A stretch of DNA of 34,558 nucleotides from Bacillota bacterium (GCA_012521335.1 JAAYMM010000050.1:1-34558); one strand, 5' to 3'; counted from the stretch's first letter, positions 8,368 to 17,083 are shown. The notes: generated by a model not told the origin, from the letters alone. A program made the numbers and translations.

Positions 8368-10581
8368 TTAGAAGCTTACGCTCAGGCCAGCCTTGTAGCC
8401 AAACTCGTTGGTAAGGGTACCAGTGTTGGCATCCTTCGGAATGGTCTGCTTTACAGTGCCGCCCAAGGTAAGTTTGACATCCTTGGTGAAGGCATAGGCC
8501 AGATCAATGTTGTGGGTCAGAGTGTAATCACGATCAGTCTGGCCATCCTTGATGATCGGCAGTACGAAAGCTGCTTTGTAGTCTACGTCGAACTTGGCGC
8601 TGCTCAGATCGATACCGTAGCCAACGTTAGCGGTAAAGGTAGCGTTGTCTTTGTCGCCGTAGTGAGCCGCGTTCTTCCAGTTGGGTTTGCTCTCGGCCCA
8701 AGCGTTGTGCTCGTATGCTGCGCTGACGCCATAACGCAGACCCAATTCATTCTCCTGGGCAACGGCCAGCTTAGCCAGGGCACGGAGCTTCGTTTCGGGG
8801 TTGACTTTGTTCTCCTGGGCACCCATGACTTCACCGGACAAGGTGACGGGTACGAACAGGTCGAACTTGGCGGATGCATCAGCCTTGAAGGCGAAGAAGC
8901 CAGTCGGGCCTTCAGCAACGGCGCTCGGATCATCATCGTTAACAGCATGGGTCAAGCCTTCATAGTAGGCCCGAGCATTCAGGCTGAGAGGACCAAACTT
9001 GGTGCCGAGACCGCCCTCGACTCCGAGTCTGTAGTTTCCTTTGTCGAGAAGTTCACTCATCACAGTGTAATTCTTCTCTTGGTATGCAACCTTAGCATCC
9101 AGGCTCAGGTCACCGAAAGTGGCCTTCACAGTTCCTACGCCGATGTAGTTCTTATCTTGCTGGCTGAAGTCCATCGCGAAGTCACCAGTGTACTCGATAC
9201 CAGCCACGGTGCCGAACAGGCCGATGCCGGCAGCATACTTCTCAAACATGCCGCTGTAAGGCTTATGGGCGGCTCCTTTGAGCTTCAGGCCAAGCTCGGG
9301 GATGAACTTGTAGGACAGAGCCACAGCACCATCCGCCGCTGTCTTGTCGTCAGCACCGGCAAAGAGTTCTAGTGTGAGGTCGTCAATGATTTCAACTTTG
9401 GCCACGCCGCCAAATTTGTAGTGGTTGGAAGCGAGTACATAGCCGAAAGGCGACAGATTGCCTTTGTCTACATAACCAACCAGCAGGCGCTTGAGCGGAG
9501 TGGTGGAGGTTACTTCCACACCATACTTGTTCAGCTCTGCAAAAGCGTCCTCGGTCTGAGGAGCCAGCTTCCAATCTACGAACGCCTTGACATTGGTGGC
9601 TTCGGAGGCCTTGACGTTCAGGTTCAACTTTCCAGTCTGGGTAAACACAAACTCAGGTTTGTCGATTTCCTTCTCACCCGTCAAGCTCAGGCTGCCGGAG
9701 AACTGTACCTTCTCCAGTTCAGCAACGGTGGTCTTCAGGCCAGCGACGTCTTCCTTCAGGGTAGCTACATCGCCGTCAATCTCATCTACCCAGTCAGACA
9801 GGGCAGCGATCATGGCTCTGTTCTCGTTGATGAGCAGTTCCAGCCTCTGTACTTGAGTCCGGATCAGAGCCTCAGCGATGAACTCTACGTCTTCCTTGGA
9901 GAGCTCAGGAGTGGTGGCTACTACGCGCTCGATGATAGTGGTTTCCTTGGCAGCGGCAGCAGCTTCCACGATGGCCTCTTCGATCCTCTTAGCGATGAGC
10001 TCTTCGATCTCATCCATGGAAGGTACTTCTACCTCAGGCTGATTCTTGAGCTGCTCGAGGTCGTAGCGGATGCCATCGATCAGGCCGAGCATCCTGGCTT
10101 CGAGATAAGCCATGTCGCCTTCAAGAGCTTCAACAGCAACTTGGTTGGCGCGTACGAGAGCGGCCGCCTCCTCATCCAGCTCTTCCTGAACAATTACTCT
10201 CTCCACAATGGTAGTCTCCACAGGCTGCTTCTCGGCAGCAGCTGCAGCGGCGGCCTTAGCGGCTTCGATCTCAGCCATCAGCTCAGCTTTGACTTTGTCA
10301 AGCTCGGGCAGGAGATCCATAGCAGCGATTTGGCCTTCCAGGCGCTGCAGAGCACGGGCGAACACCATAGCGGCCTCATAACGGGTCATCATCCTGGAGC
10401 CGCCATAGGTGCCATCCGGATAGCCTTCGATCAAGCCGGCAGCGGCCAATTGCACGATTGCATCGTATGCCCAGTGATCAGCGGGAACATCCGCGAACGG
10501 GCTGGCAAATGCCGGTGTAAATGTACTAGCCATAAGCACGATGGCTAATACCAGGGCAAACTTCTTAAACTTCATGTTCAT
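8368..10581 (-). CDS. SLH-domain outer-membrane porin, OmpM-like
   Basis: A 737-residue protein of the type that forms a pore in the outer membrane of diderm Firmicutes and ties that membrane to the cell wall. It has a signal peptide (residues 1-26, ending AFA) and one SLH domain at about 27-85 (FADVPADHWAYDAI, YPDGTYGGSRMMTRYEAA), which binds secondary polymers on peptidoglycan. A helical coiled-coil stalk runs over about 90-300, and the rest is a beta-barrel of alternating residues that ends in Phe (KAGLSVSF). Ribosome site AAGGGGG is 5 bases before the ATG. It is transcribed alone, from the promoter near 10880 through a long leader to the terminator at 8309-8337, as expected for an abundant protein. 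Close homologues are the OmpM proteins of Negativicutes. Confidence 0.93.
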   Translation of the reverse strand: MNMKFKKFALVLAIVLMASTFTPAFASPFADVPADHWAYDAIVQLAAAGLIEGYPDGTYGGSRMMTRYEAAMVFARALQRLEGQIAAMDLLPELDKVKAELMAEIEAAKAAAAAAAEKQPVETTIVERVIVQEELDEEAAALVRANQVAVEALEGDMAYLEARMLGLIDGIRYDLEQLKNQPEVEVPSMDEIEELIAKRIEEAIVEAAAAAKETTIIERVVATTPELSKEDVEFIAEALIRTQVQRLELLINENRAMIAALSDWVDEIDGDVATLKEDVAGLKTTVAELEKVQFSGSLSLTGEKEIDKPEFVFTQTGKLNLNVKASEATNVKAFVDWKLAPQTEDAFAELNKYGVEVTSTTPLKRLLVGYVDKGNLSPFGYVLASNHYKFGGVAKVEIIDDLTLELFAGADDKTAADGAVALSYKFIPELGLKLKGAAHKPYSGMFEKYAAGIGLFGTVAGIEYTGDFAMDFSQQDKNYIGVGTVKATFGDLSLDAKVAYQEKNYTVMSELLDKGNYRLGVEGGLGTKFGPLSLNARAYYEGLTHAVNDDDPSAVAEGPTGFFAFKADASAKFDLFVPVTLSGEVMGAQENKVNPETKLRALAKLAVAQENELGLRYGVSAAYEHNAWAESKPNWKNAAHYGDKDNATFTANVGYGIDLSSAKFDVDYKAAFVLPIIKDGQTDRDYTLTHNIDLAYAFTKDVKLTLGGTVKQTIPKDANTGTLTNEFGYKAGLSVSF

Positions 10582-10878
10582 GTTAACCCCCTTGGTTAAT
10601 TGAGATTTGTCTGGTTTGCATATGTCACTCGATGAAAACCCTCTCGTCTGTTTGCCCTGAGTTTCCTTGTTCCCTCAGGTTTACTCCAAGACAAGAGTGT
10701 ATTCACCCTTCAGTACCCCCAGCTGGCGGTAACCGCGGGCACCTCCTTTCTAACCGGCCGAGCTTGTAAGATACTGAAAATTAGGTACTAGTGATAGTGG
10801 TTATTTCTCCACCTTTTTCCCAATTCCTCCTGGGCTTGCAATCTTTTTAACCCGTGGAAGGATTTGACTTCACCCTGC
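10582..10878 (-). promoter_or_regulatory. Long 5' leader of the porin gene with foldable elements
   Basis: About 290 bases separate the predicted start of transcription from the porin ATG, with no convincing gene inside. On the transcript, 10697-10690 (CUCUUGUC) can pair with 10648-10641 (GACGAGAG, one G-U pair), enclosing a second hairpin with CCUGAG (10679-10674) and CUCAGG (10661-10656). A competing pairing joins 10699-10695 (CACUC) to 10630-10626 (GAGUG). A short palindrome GCGGTTACCGC lies near 10725-10736. No known riboswitch consensus was matched. The leader may control stability or translation of the porin mRNA. Confidence 0.45.
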
Positions 10879-10887
10879 ATTATAGCA
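10879..10887 (-). promoter_or_regulatory. Extended -10 sigma-A promoter for the porin gene
   Basis: The minus strand carries TGCTATAAT, a consensus -10 (10884-10879) with the TGN extension that can replace a good -35. The sequence 17 bases upstream (CGTATT) is a poor -35. Transcription would start near 10872. The stretch 10888-10969 between this box and the DUF3084 stop holds no visible gene and no clear terminator. Confidence 0.65.
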
Positions 10888-10969
10888 CAGAAAAAGCGGG
10901 AATACGAGAGGAAGTTTTCCACCTGGGGAGAGAAATTCCTGCTCAGCCAAGACTGGCATTTGCTGGATT

Positions 10970-12103
10970 TCAGAGGACGATCTCCAGCGTGAGCAGGATG
11001 GGGCTGGTGGAGCGCCAGGCGTCTTCAGCAACAACCAGGCGGATTTCCACCGGACGGTCTATATTTCGGGAAGCTTCGATGGCATCAAAGAAAGCATTGC
11101 CGGGCAGAAGCACTGCTCCCCTGCGCTCAGGATTCAGGGCTACACCCGCATTGAGGGCCTCATTATTGGCCTGGTTGAGAATCTGCAGGATGACCAGGTC
11201 AATCTCCACTCCGCTCTGGGGATCCCAGGTGCTGGAGGCCAGCACGGTGCCTTTGGAGAAGACCATCTGATCTAGGAAGTTCTCGAGGTAAACGCGCACA
11301 GGCACGCCGGGGATGCTGTTGGCCTCGCTCACGGCCCGCACCACCACATCACCCGGGGCTAAGAGCACATCTTCCACCACCAGATCGAGCACGCCTGCGG
11401 GCAGGAAAATCGCTCTGTACGGCTCGCCGTCCCGCGCCCTTGCGCTGCGCCGGTAGGCAACCTCATCCACTTCTTGGAGGAACTCTTCCAGGGCGGTGCG
11501 CACCTCTTCCCGGCTCAACCCCTTTTCAATCACGGTAGTCAAGATGACTTCACTGGCGGAAAAGGCGATATCAGCAGAGCGGATCTGGCCAAAGGCCGTT
11601 TCCACCAGATCATAGAGCCAGCTCAGCTGCTCGGCGGTGACCGCAAGCTCGGCCACTTCCGCCTCAAGGAATTCCCGCTCGGCCTTAAGGGCCTCAACGG
11701 ACTCCCGGGCCTGCTCCAGCTCCGCGGTAATCTGCGCGTAGGACTCTTCCACCAGCGCGAGTTTAGACTCAGCTTCCTGCAGCTCCTCATGGGCTGCATC
11801 GCGCTGAGCCCTCATTTCCGCATAGTCCAGCTGCAGGCCCCGCAGCTCCTCTTGGATCTCCTTCATGTTGAACAGCGCTGTGCGCACATCTTGGGAAGCG
11901 ATGCTCAACACAATGATGGACGCGGCGGCGATGAGCACGCCTGTGACAATAGTCACCAAGATGCTGGTATGTTTGGGGCGCAGGCCGAACAGCGTCAGTT
12001 TTTTGCGGCCGATGTTCATTCCCAGGCGATCGCCGATATAAGCAATGACGCCGCCCACAACGGCCAAGGTGAGGATGAGGGTAAAGCCATACATGGGCTG
12101 CAC
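10970..12103 (-). CDS. DUF3084 domain protein: membrane-anchored coiled-coil protein
   Basis: A 377-residue protein of the DUF3084 family, whose function is not known. It has two N-terminal membrane helices (about residues 5-24 and 48-70) around a short conserved segment, LGMNIGRKKLTLFGLRPKHT, which is the family hallmark. A strong coiled coil follows at about 75-165, then a mixed alpha/beta C-terminal region. Its GTG start at 12103 sits 9 bases after the lptB stop, behind AAGGAAGG; an ATG three codons on is an alternative. Its place at the end of the lpxB-lptB operon suggests an envelope role, but this is inferred from position only. Confidence 0.85.
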   Translation of the reverse strand: MQPMYGFTLILTLAVVGGVIAYIGDRLGMNIGRKKLTLFGLRPKHTSILVTIVTGVLIAAASIIVLSIASQDVRTALFNMKEIQEELRGLQLDYAEMRAQRDAAHEELQEAESKLALVEESYAQITAELEQARESVEALKAEREFLEAEVAELAVTAEQLSWLYDLVETAFGQIRSADIAFSASEVILTTVIEKGLSREEVRTALEEFLQEVDEVAYRRSARARDGEPYRAIFLPAGVLDLVVEDVLLAPGDVVVRAVSEANSIPGVPVRVYLENFLDQMVFSKGTVLASSTWDPQSGVEIDLVILQILNQANNEALNAGVALNPERRGAVLLPGNAFFDAIEASRNIDRPVEIRLVVAEDAWRSTSPILLTLEIVL

Positions 12104-12112
12104 CTGCCTTCC

Positions 12113-12838
12113 TTACAGCGTGAAATTCGCCCCCAAATAGTACTTCCTGGCCAGCTCGTTGTCTGCAACCTCCTGGGTCGGGCCTGAAACCAGGACCTTG
12201 CCCAGGTGGATGATGTAGGCCCGATCGGTGATGCGCAGCGTCTCCCGCACGTTGTGGTCTGTGATGATGATCCCCAAGTTGCTGGAGCGCAGATGGGCCA
12301 CAATTTCCTGGATCTCCCCCACAGCAATGGGGTCAACTCCGGCAAAGGGCTCGTCCAGGAAGATAAAGGCCGGATCCAAAGCGAGCGCCCTGGCTATTTC
12401 CGTGCGCCGGCGCTCACCGCCTGAGAGCTGGTGTCCCCTTTGGTGGCGCACTGCTTCCAGGTTAAACTCCTGGAGCAGATGGCCCAGGACTTCTTCCTGC
12501 TGCGCCTTAGACAGATCTTTGCGCACCTGGAGCACGGCCCGCAGGTTCTCCTCCACCGTGAGCTTGCGGAAGACCGAAGGCTCCTGGGGCAGGTAACCCA
12601 GCCCCAGGCGAGTGCGCTTGTACATGGGGAGCTGAGTGATCTCCTGCCCATCAAGGAAGATCCGCCCGGAGTTGGGCTTGGTCAGCCCGAGGATCATGCT
12701 GAAAATGGTGGTCTTTCCCGCACCGTTCGGGCCAAGCAGCCCCACAATCTCGCCGCGGCTGGCCTGGAAATCCACACCCTGCACCACCGTGCGCTTGCCG
12801 TATACTTTCACCAGCTCTTCAGCCCTCAAGTGCGCCAT
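12113..12838 (-). CDS. lptB: LPS-export ABC ATPase LptB
   Basis: The cytoplasmic ATPase that powers the Lpt machine lifting lipopolysaccharide (or a similar glycolipid) from the inner membrane via LptF/G to LptC, LptA and LptD. Walker A is GPNGAGKTT, the signature is LSGGERRR, and Walker B reads IFLDEPFAGVDP. That last motif and IITDHNVRETL are typical of LptB and separate it from general ABC ATPases. Its length of about 241 residues is normal. The ATG at 12838 follows GTGGTGG and lies inside the end of lpxB (20-base overlap); the frame also opens at a GTG at 12850. The partner genes lptF/G, lptD, lptC and lptA are about 5 kb upstream on the same strand. Confidence 0.95.
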   Translation of the reverse strand: MAHLRAEELVKVYGKRTVVQGVDFQASRGEIVGLLGPNGAGKTTIFSMILGLTKPNSGRIFLDGQEITQLPMYKRTRLGLGYLPQEPSVFRKLTVEENLRAVLQVRKDLSKAQQEEVLGHLLQEFNLEAVRHQRGHQLSGGERRRTEIARALALDPAFIFLDEPFAGVDPIAVGEIQEIVAHLRSSNLGIIITDHNVRETLRITDRAYIIHLGKVLVSGPTQEVADNELARKYYLGANFTL

Positions 12839-13982
12839 TAGGTCCACCACATCCAGCCATTTCTAGCACCAGTCGACCCGCCCGCTCCACCGCACCGGGC
12901 CCGCCCAGCTCTTGATCGAGATGAGATAGGGCCGCCAGCATCTCCGCGCGGGCCTGCTCATTGTAGAGCAGTTCTTCGATGGTTTTAGCAATTCTCAGGT
13001 GATTGACATAGCCCTGAATAAACTCAGGGATCACATTCTTTCGCAAGACCTTGTTGGTTATGGTCATATACGGTTGGCGATCCAGAACTTTTTCCGCGAA
13101 GTAAGTGGTGTGGGGTACGCGGTACACGGCCAAGGAAGGAACGCCCCACAGCGCTGCCTCCAGCGAAGCCGTGCCGATGGAAGTGATGGCCGCATCCGCC
13201 GCACCCAGCACACAGCTGGTGTCTTCTTCCAAGCGGACATTCCTGCAGGGGGTGCTCTCTAGAATCTCCTCCACATACCCTCTGCGGATGGTGGGCGCCA
13301 GGGAGATGATCACCTGCAGCTCAGGGTGATCGCTCGTAACCTGGCACAGTGCCTTCAAAACTGGAGGAAGGACGTGTTTCACTTCCGCCTCTCTGGCTCC
13401 CGGCAGCACCGCGGCCACTTTCCCCTCCCCAACCAAGCCCAGCTGCTCCCGGGCCTGCCCGGGGGTTAGCGAACGGTCAGCGAGGTCTACCAGGGGATGC
13501 CCCACAAACTCCACAGCTATCCCGGCCTCCCGGCACAGCTCCTCTTCTGTCCTGCTGATAGCAGCCACCTTGGTCACCACGCTAGAAAACTTGCGAGGGT
13601 TGACATGGGTCAGGCCCCGGCTGAAGGGGATGTAGTAATAAAGCACCGGAATGCCCCGGAACTTGGCGATTTCCAGAAGCTTAAACCCAAACACAGGCAG
13701 TCCGATCTGCACGATTAGGGAGGGCTCCTCTTCATCCATGGCCTCCACTACCCGGGCAATCAAACGCTTGAGCACAGTGGAGCCCTTCACCGACTGGAAT
13801 GCTCCCAAACTCACAATCTCGGAGATATCAAAAAGCAGGCGCACCCCAGCGCCGTCCATCAACGGCCCCCCAACCCCATACACAGCTGCCTGCGGGCATA
13901 ACTCGTAGATCTTGGAAGTGAGTGCGGCTCCAAACCGGTCGCTGGTATTGTCGCCACCAATCAGGAAAACCCTCGGCTTCAT
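12819..13982 (-). CDS. lpxB: Lipid-A-disaccharide synthase family protein (LpxB-like)
   Basis: A GT-B glycosyltransferase of the LpxB family, which joins UDP-diacylglucosamine and lipid X to make the lipid A disaccharide at the inner face of the inner membrane. Family motifs in order are GAALTSKI and YGVGGPLMDGAG at the N-terminus, VGHPLVD in the middle, LPGAREAEVKHVLPP, and TSIGTASLEAALWGVP, then PYMTITNKVLRKNVIPEFIQ. The length of 387 is normal. The opening loop reads GGDNTSD instead of the usual GExSGD. The ATG at 13982 overlaps the TGA of a possible small upstream ORF. No other lipid A gene (lpxA, lpxC, lpxD, lpxK) is in the window, so the exact substrate is open. Confidence 0.85.
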   Translation of the reverse strand: MKPRVFLIGGDNTSDRFGAALTSKIYELCPQAAVYGVGGPLMDGAGVRLLFDISEIVSLGAFQSVKGSTVLKRLIARVVEAMDEEEPSLIVQIGLPVFGFKLLEIAKFRGIPVLYYYIPFSRGLTHVNPRKFSSVVTKVAAISRTEEELCREAGIAVEFVGHPLVDLADRSLTPGQAREQLGLVGEGKVAAVLPGAREAEVKHVLPPVLKALCQVTSDHPELQVIISLAPTIRRGYVEEILESTPCRNVRLEEDTSCVLGAADAAITSIGTASLEAALWGVPSLAVYRVPHTTYFAEKVLDRQPYMTITNKVLRKNVIPEFIQGYVNHLRIAKTIEELLYNEQARAEMLAALSHLDQELGGPGAVERAGRLVLEMAGCGGPNGALEG

Positions 13983-14077
13983 AGCAAGTCAGCCTCCTGG
14001 GCTGGACCAGCCGCCCCACGGACTGCTCCGAACATTTCAGTGTTGGAAAATTTCTCTCCGGGTACATCCATCACCAC
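13979..14077 (-). CDS. Possible 32-codon ORF translationally coupled to lpxB
   Basis: A short frame starts at GTG 14077 (or GTG 14074, ATG 14071) behind the strong ribosome site AAGGAG, 6 bases upstream. It runs to a TGA whose last two bases are the first two of the lpxB ATG (ATGA overlap). The product would be 30-32 residues, ending GAAGPAQEADLL, and has no membrane helix or known motif. The good ribosome site and exact stop-start overlap favour either a real small protein or a leader whose translation opens the lpxB start. Chance cannot be excluded for a frame this short. Confidence 0.4.
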   Translation of the reverse strand: MVMDVPGEKFSNTEMFGAVRGAAGPAQEADLL

Positions 14078-14175
14078 TGTTCACTCCTTGACGCTAAGAA
14101 ATCCGCAACTCACTTAGCTGTTTATACAAGGTTCGGCATTAGTCCAGCTTTTCCTCTTTTTCCAAATTCTACTCC

Positions 14176-14904
14176 TCAGTTGAGCAGGAGTTTCCGGTAC
14201 AGCCGGCCGATTTGCGAGCGGGGTTCGCTGAACACCTGCTGGGGAGGCCCCTGCTCCACCACCCGCCCCTGATCCATGAACACAATGCGGTCTGCAGCCC
14301 GCAGGGCGAAGGACACTTCGTGGGTAACAATTACCATAGTGGTACCGGTGTTCTGCACCAGTTCCTCCATTACTTCCAAAACCTCCCCGACCAGGATGGG
14401 GTCCAGGGAAGCGGTGGGTTCGTCCCAGAGCATGATCTCCGGGTTGGTCACCAGGGCCCTGGCAATGCCCACCCGCTGCTGCTGTCCGCCGCTGAGCTCA
14501 CTGGGCCGGCGTGCTGCCGCGCCTTTCAGCCCCACTTTGTCCAGGGCATCCAGCGCCTTTTCCCGCGCCTCTTCCCGGTCCATGCCGCCCAAGACCAGGT
14601 GGAACATGACGTTATCCAGGGCGGTGAGGCGGGCGATGAGGTTGAAATGCTGGAAGACAAAGCCCACCTGGCGCCGGAACCTCTGGAGTTCCCGGCCGCT
14701 CAGGGCCAGCACGTCCTGCCCGGCCAGGACGATGGACCCCCGGTCGGGTTCTGTCAGGCGGTTGACGCAGCGGATCAGAGTGGACTTGCCGCATCCGGAC
14801 GGGCCCATGATCACCACCGTCTCGCCTTTGGCCACATCCAGGTCCACGCCGTCTAGGGCCACCGTCTTCCCATAAGATTTATAAAGATCCCTAATCTCCA
14901 GCAC
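14176..14904 (-). CDS. ABC transporter ATPase, GlnQ/MetN/LolD-like
   Basis: A 242-residue ABC ATPase. Walker A is GPSGCGKST (residues 34-42), the Q-loop region is VGFVFQHFNLI, the signature is LSGGQQQR, Walker B is IMLWDEPTASLDP and the switch His is in IVTHEVSFA. The sequence is closest to polar amino-acid importer ATPases (GlnQ), but that subclass is also near LolD and MacB ATPases. It has no substrate-binding protein or ordinary permease beside it; the upstream partner is the 707-residue permease, 28 bases away. The start is GTG at 14904 behind AGGAGGTGG, 6 bases away. The substrate is unknown; the surrounding lpt and lpx genes make an envelope lipid or protein a reasonable guess. Confidence 0.9.
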   Translation of the reverse strand: MLEIRDLYKSYGKTVALDGVDLDVAKGETVVIMGPSGCGKSTLIRCVNRLTEPDRGSIVLAGQDVLALSGRELQRFRRQVGFVFQHFNLIARLTALDNVMFHLVLGGMDREEAREKALDALDKVGLKGAAARRPSELSGGQQQRVGIARALVTNPEIMLWDEPTASLDPILVGEVLEVMEELVQNTGTTMVIVTHEVSFALRAADRIVFMDQGRVVEQGPPQQVFSEPRSQIGRLYRKLLLN

Positions 14905-14932
14905 CAGCTGCCACCTCCTATCTCTCGCATCC

Positions 14933-17056
14933 CTAAAACTGCTGCCTGAAGCGGTTGAGCAGATTGAGCAGCCCAGGCCTGCTGGGAGGAATGACTACTT
15001 CCCGCATGATCTGCACATGGGAAAGCCCCAGGGCCTGCGCGGCCATTAGCTCCATGGAATCTACGGGGCTGAACCGCTCGCAGAGCACAGCTACCAAAAC
15101 CCCTAGGGCAAAGCCGAGCACGGCGATGACTGCAGGGGTGAAAAAGGGAATCTGCCCCCGGGCCAGATGATAAATACTGCTCAGCAGTGCGCTGCCCAAA
15201 ATCCCCCCCATAAGAAGCAGCGGATCGGCCCAACGCAGCCAGGGCCTGACCGCACCCTTCTTTCCTGCCCGCAGCTGTTTGAGGGTGCTGAAAATGGTGG
15301 CGTGGTCCAAAACCAGCACAATCAGAGTAAAGATGATCGCCAGAAGCCCCGCCACGATGGAGCGCACCTCTTTTAAGATCCGGAAGATCTCGCCACGGGC
15401 ATCAGGTGAAACCATACCTGCCGAGGTGGAGTACGTGTGCAGGTAAGGGTGATCAAGTTCCTTCTGGAAGAGCTTCTCCAGTTCTTTCTCGTTCAGTTTC
15501 TGCCCCTGGATCAGCAGCTGCACCCGCTCGCCGGGGATCACCTGGCCGCCCAGGTAGGTGTTGATCAGGCGGATGGACTGGCCGATCTCCGCATCGCTGA
15601 GATCAGGCAGGGTGTCCCGGACAAAGCCGATCTGCTCCATGATGGCCGCCACATTGATCTCCTGAACGTTGGCGATCTGGGTGCTGATCCCGTCCAGGCT
15701 GCGCCGCATCTCTTCGATATCCAGGTTTTCCAGGGAATCCAAAGACTCTTCTCCGCTGCTCAGCACGCTCTGGGCCAGGGTCTGGAACAACCCGTTGAGC
15801 AGCAGCGTGAGCAGAAACTGCTCCCCAGAAGGCTTGCCCTCGCTCTGGGCAATCCCTTCGTTGAGCTGGCGCATCTGCACCTGCAGCACCTCCAGCTGCA
15901 TGAGGGCCTCCTGAAAGGTGGTCAACACAGCTTCAGCGTTGTCCACGGCAGCGCTGGCCTGCACGGCCAACTCTTCCAGCTCCGCGAGGAGCCGGAGGCT
16001 TTCCTCCACAGCATAGGCCAGGCGGTAGCGCTCGTTTTCGATTTCCACCTCGCCCACATACTCGCCCCGCTCGCCATCTGCGCTGAGGCGGTAACCCGTG
16101 TGCACCACTTTGTCCGTAGACTGCACCGGCGAGCCCTGGATGATCATGCCCTCGGCCAGGTCCCCAAAAACACCGGTAACTTCCACAATCAGCTCCTGCC
16201 CTGCCTGCACAGCTCCGTCCAGCACGAGGCGCTCACCCACGGCCAGCGCGGTACCGGCGGCAGGGGCAATGCGCACTTTCGAAGCATAGCTGCCTAAAAA
16301 GTCCCGCATCTCCACTAGCGTCTTCAAAAAAGCGTCCAGATCTTCTCCGTACTGGGCGGAGGTCACGTTGAGATAGCGATTGCCCGTGAGCTTCTCCTGG
16401 GCGCGCAAAACCTCCAGAGCTCGGTCCCCCACCTCTTGGGTATCAACAGCGAAACCCATGGGAAAACGCAGCTCCAGAATCTGATACTGATCCAGGATCC
16501 CCTCGATGGCCTCCTGCACCTGGGGCAGCTGATCTTCGCCCTGGGCCAGCACCACCAGGTTGTTGCCGTCCTTCACCGCAAAGCGCACTCCCGGCAGGGC
16601 TTCGATCTGCTCCCGCAGCTCCTCCCGCACCCCGGGGTGCACCCCGCGAATGAGCACGCTGGGCTGCACCATGAGCGTATAGCCGTTCAGCCCGGGCACC
16701 GCGCCAAAATAGGAGGTGATGCTCTCCAACACCTCCTTAGTGCGGTATTCCGGCGGCAGCCCGAAGAACACATTGGCCTGCCCGGCAATGGTGAGTGTCT
16801 CGTTGAGTTTGTAACCGGGGAAGGACTGCTCGCCGATGCGCTGCAGCTCGCGCCAGGCCGCTTCTTTGGCCTCGGCGCGGATGTGCAGGATCAGGTCATA
16901 TTCTCCATACCCGCCGATCATCTGGTCCAGGGTGTCGCCAAAATAGGCGTCGATGGCCCAGGCAATGCCCTGGGAAAATACGGCGCCAAACAGGACCGTG
17001 ATCGCGAGCAAAAGAGCTAGATCTTTGTAGAATCCATCGCGAAAAAAATCGAGCAT
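14933..17056 (-). CDS. Unusual ABC permease: large extracytoplasmic domain plus C-terminal EAA-like loop
   Basis: A 707-residue membrane protein, partner of the next-encoded ATPase. Predicted layout: one helix at about 12-34, an outside domain of about 530 residues with helical and coiled-coil parts, then three helices at about 567-588, 611-632 and 638-660, and a cytoplasmic tail. One helix, a large domain and three helices is the plan of MacB, LolC and FtsX. The tail (residues 667-707) instead reads like an EAA loop of importers (MAAQALGLSHVQIMREVVIP, then PSRPG), but the two helices that normally follow an EAA loop are absent. Nothing suggests a frameshift: the stop is followed by the ribosome site of the ATPase gene. 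Start ATG 17056 lies behind GAGGAGG. The substrate is unknown. Confidence 0.8.
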   Translation of the reverse strand: MLDFFRDGFYKDLALLLAITVLFGAVFSQGIAWAIDAYFGDTLDQMIGGYGEYDLILHIRAEAKEAAWRELQRIGEQSFPGYKLNETLTIAGQANVFFGLPPEYRTKEVLESITSYFGAVPGLNGYTLMVQPSVLIRGVHPGVREELREQIEALPGVRFAVKDGNNLVVLAQGEDQLPQVQEAIEGILDQYQILELRFPMGFAVDTQEVGDRALEVLRAQEKLTGNRYLNVTSAQYGEDLDAFLKTLVEMRDFLGSYASKVRIAPAAGTALAVGERLVLDGAVQAGQELIVEVTGVFGDLAEGMIIQGSPVQSTDKVVHTGYRLSADGERGEYVGEVEIENERYRLAYAVEESLRLLAELEELAVQASAAVDNAEAVLTTFQEALMQLEVLQVQMRQLNEGIAQSEGKPSGEQFLLTLLLNGLFQTLAQSVLSSGEESLDSLENLDIEEMRRSLDGISTQIANVQEINVAAIMEQIGFVRDTLPDLSDAEIGQSIRLINTYLGGQVIPGERVQLLIQGQKLNEKELEKLFQKELDHPYLHTYSTSAGMVSPDARGEIFRILKEVRSIVAGLLAIIFTLIVLVLDHATIFSTLKQLRAGKKGAVRPWLRWADPLLLMGGILGSALLSSIYHLARGQIPFFTPAVIAVLGFALGVLVAVLCERFSPVDSMELMAAQALGLSHVQIMREVVIPPSRPGLLNLLNRFRQQF

Positions 17057-17083
17057 TACCCTTCCTCCTCACCCAGTGCATTC

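Noticed and set aside
8356-9372. Plus-strand open frame of 338 codons opposite the porin gene
   Set aside because: It is a shadow of the porin reading frame; the minus strand shows a signal peptide, SLH domain, ribosome site and terminator, and the plus frame shows none.
10710-10750. Leader peptide behind AAAGGAGG in the porin leader
   Set aside because: The only start, a GTG, touches the ribosome site with no spacing, and the frame has 10 codons with no regulatory codon pattern.
10600-10760. Porin leader as a c-di-AMP (ydaO) or c-di-GMP (GEMM) riboswitch
   Set aside because: Short pieces look similar (GGGTGAAT, CAGGGCAAAC, GGTTACCG), but the order is wrong and the core ydaO segment GACAGCUAAC and the GEMM segment GACGCAAAGCC are absent.
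14905-14990. Frameshift that would have removed the last helices of the ABC permease
   Set aside because: Only 28 bases lie between its stop and the ATPase start, and they contain a good ribosome site; no frame there encodes a hydrophobic segment.
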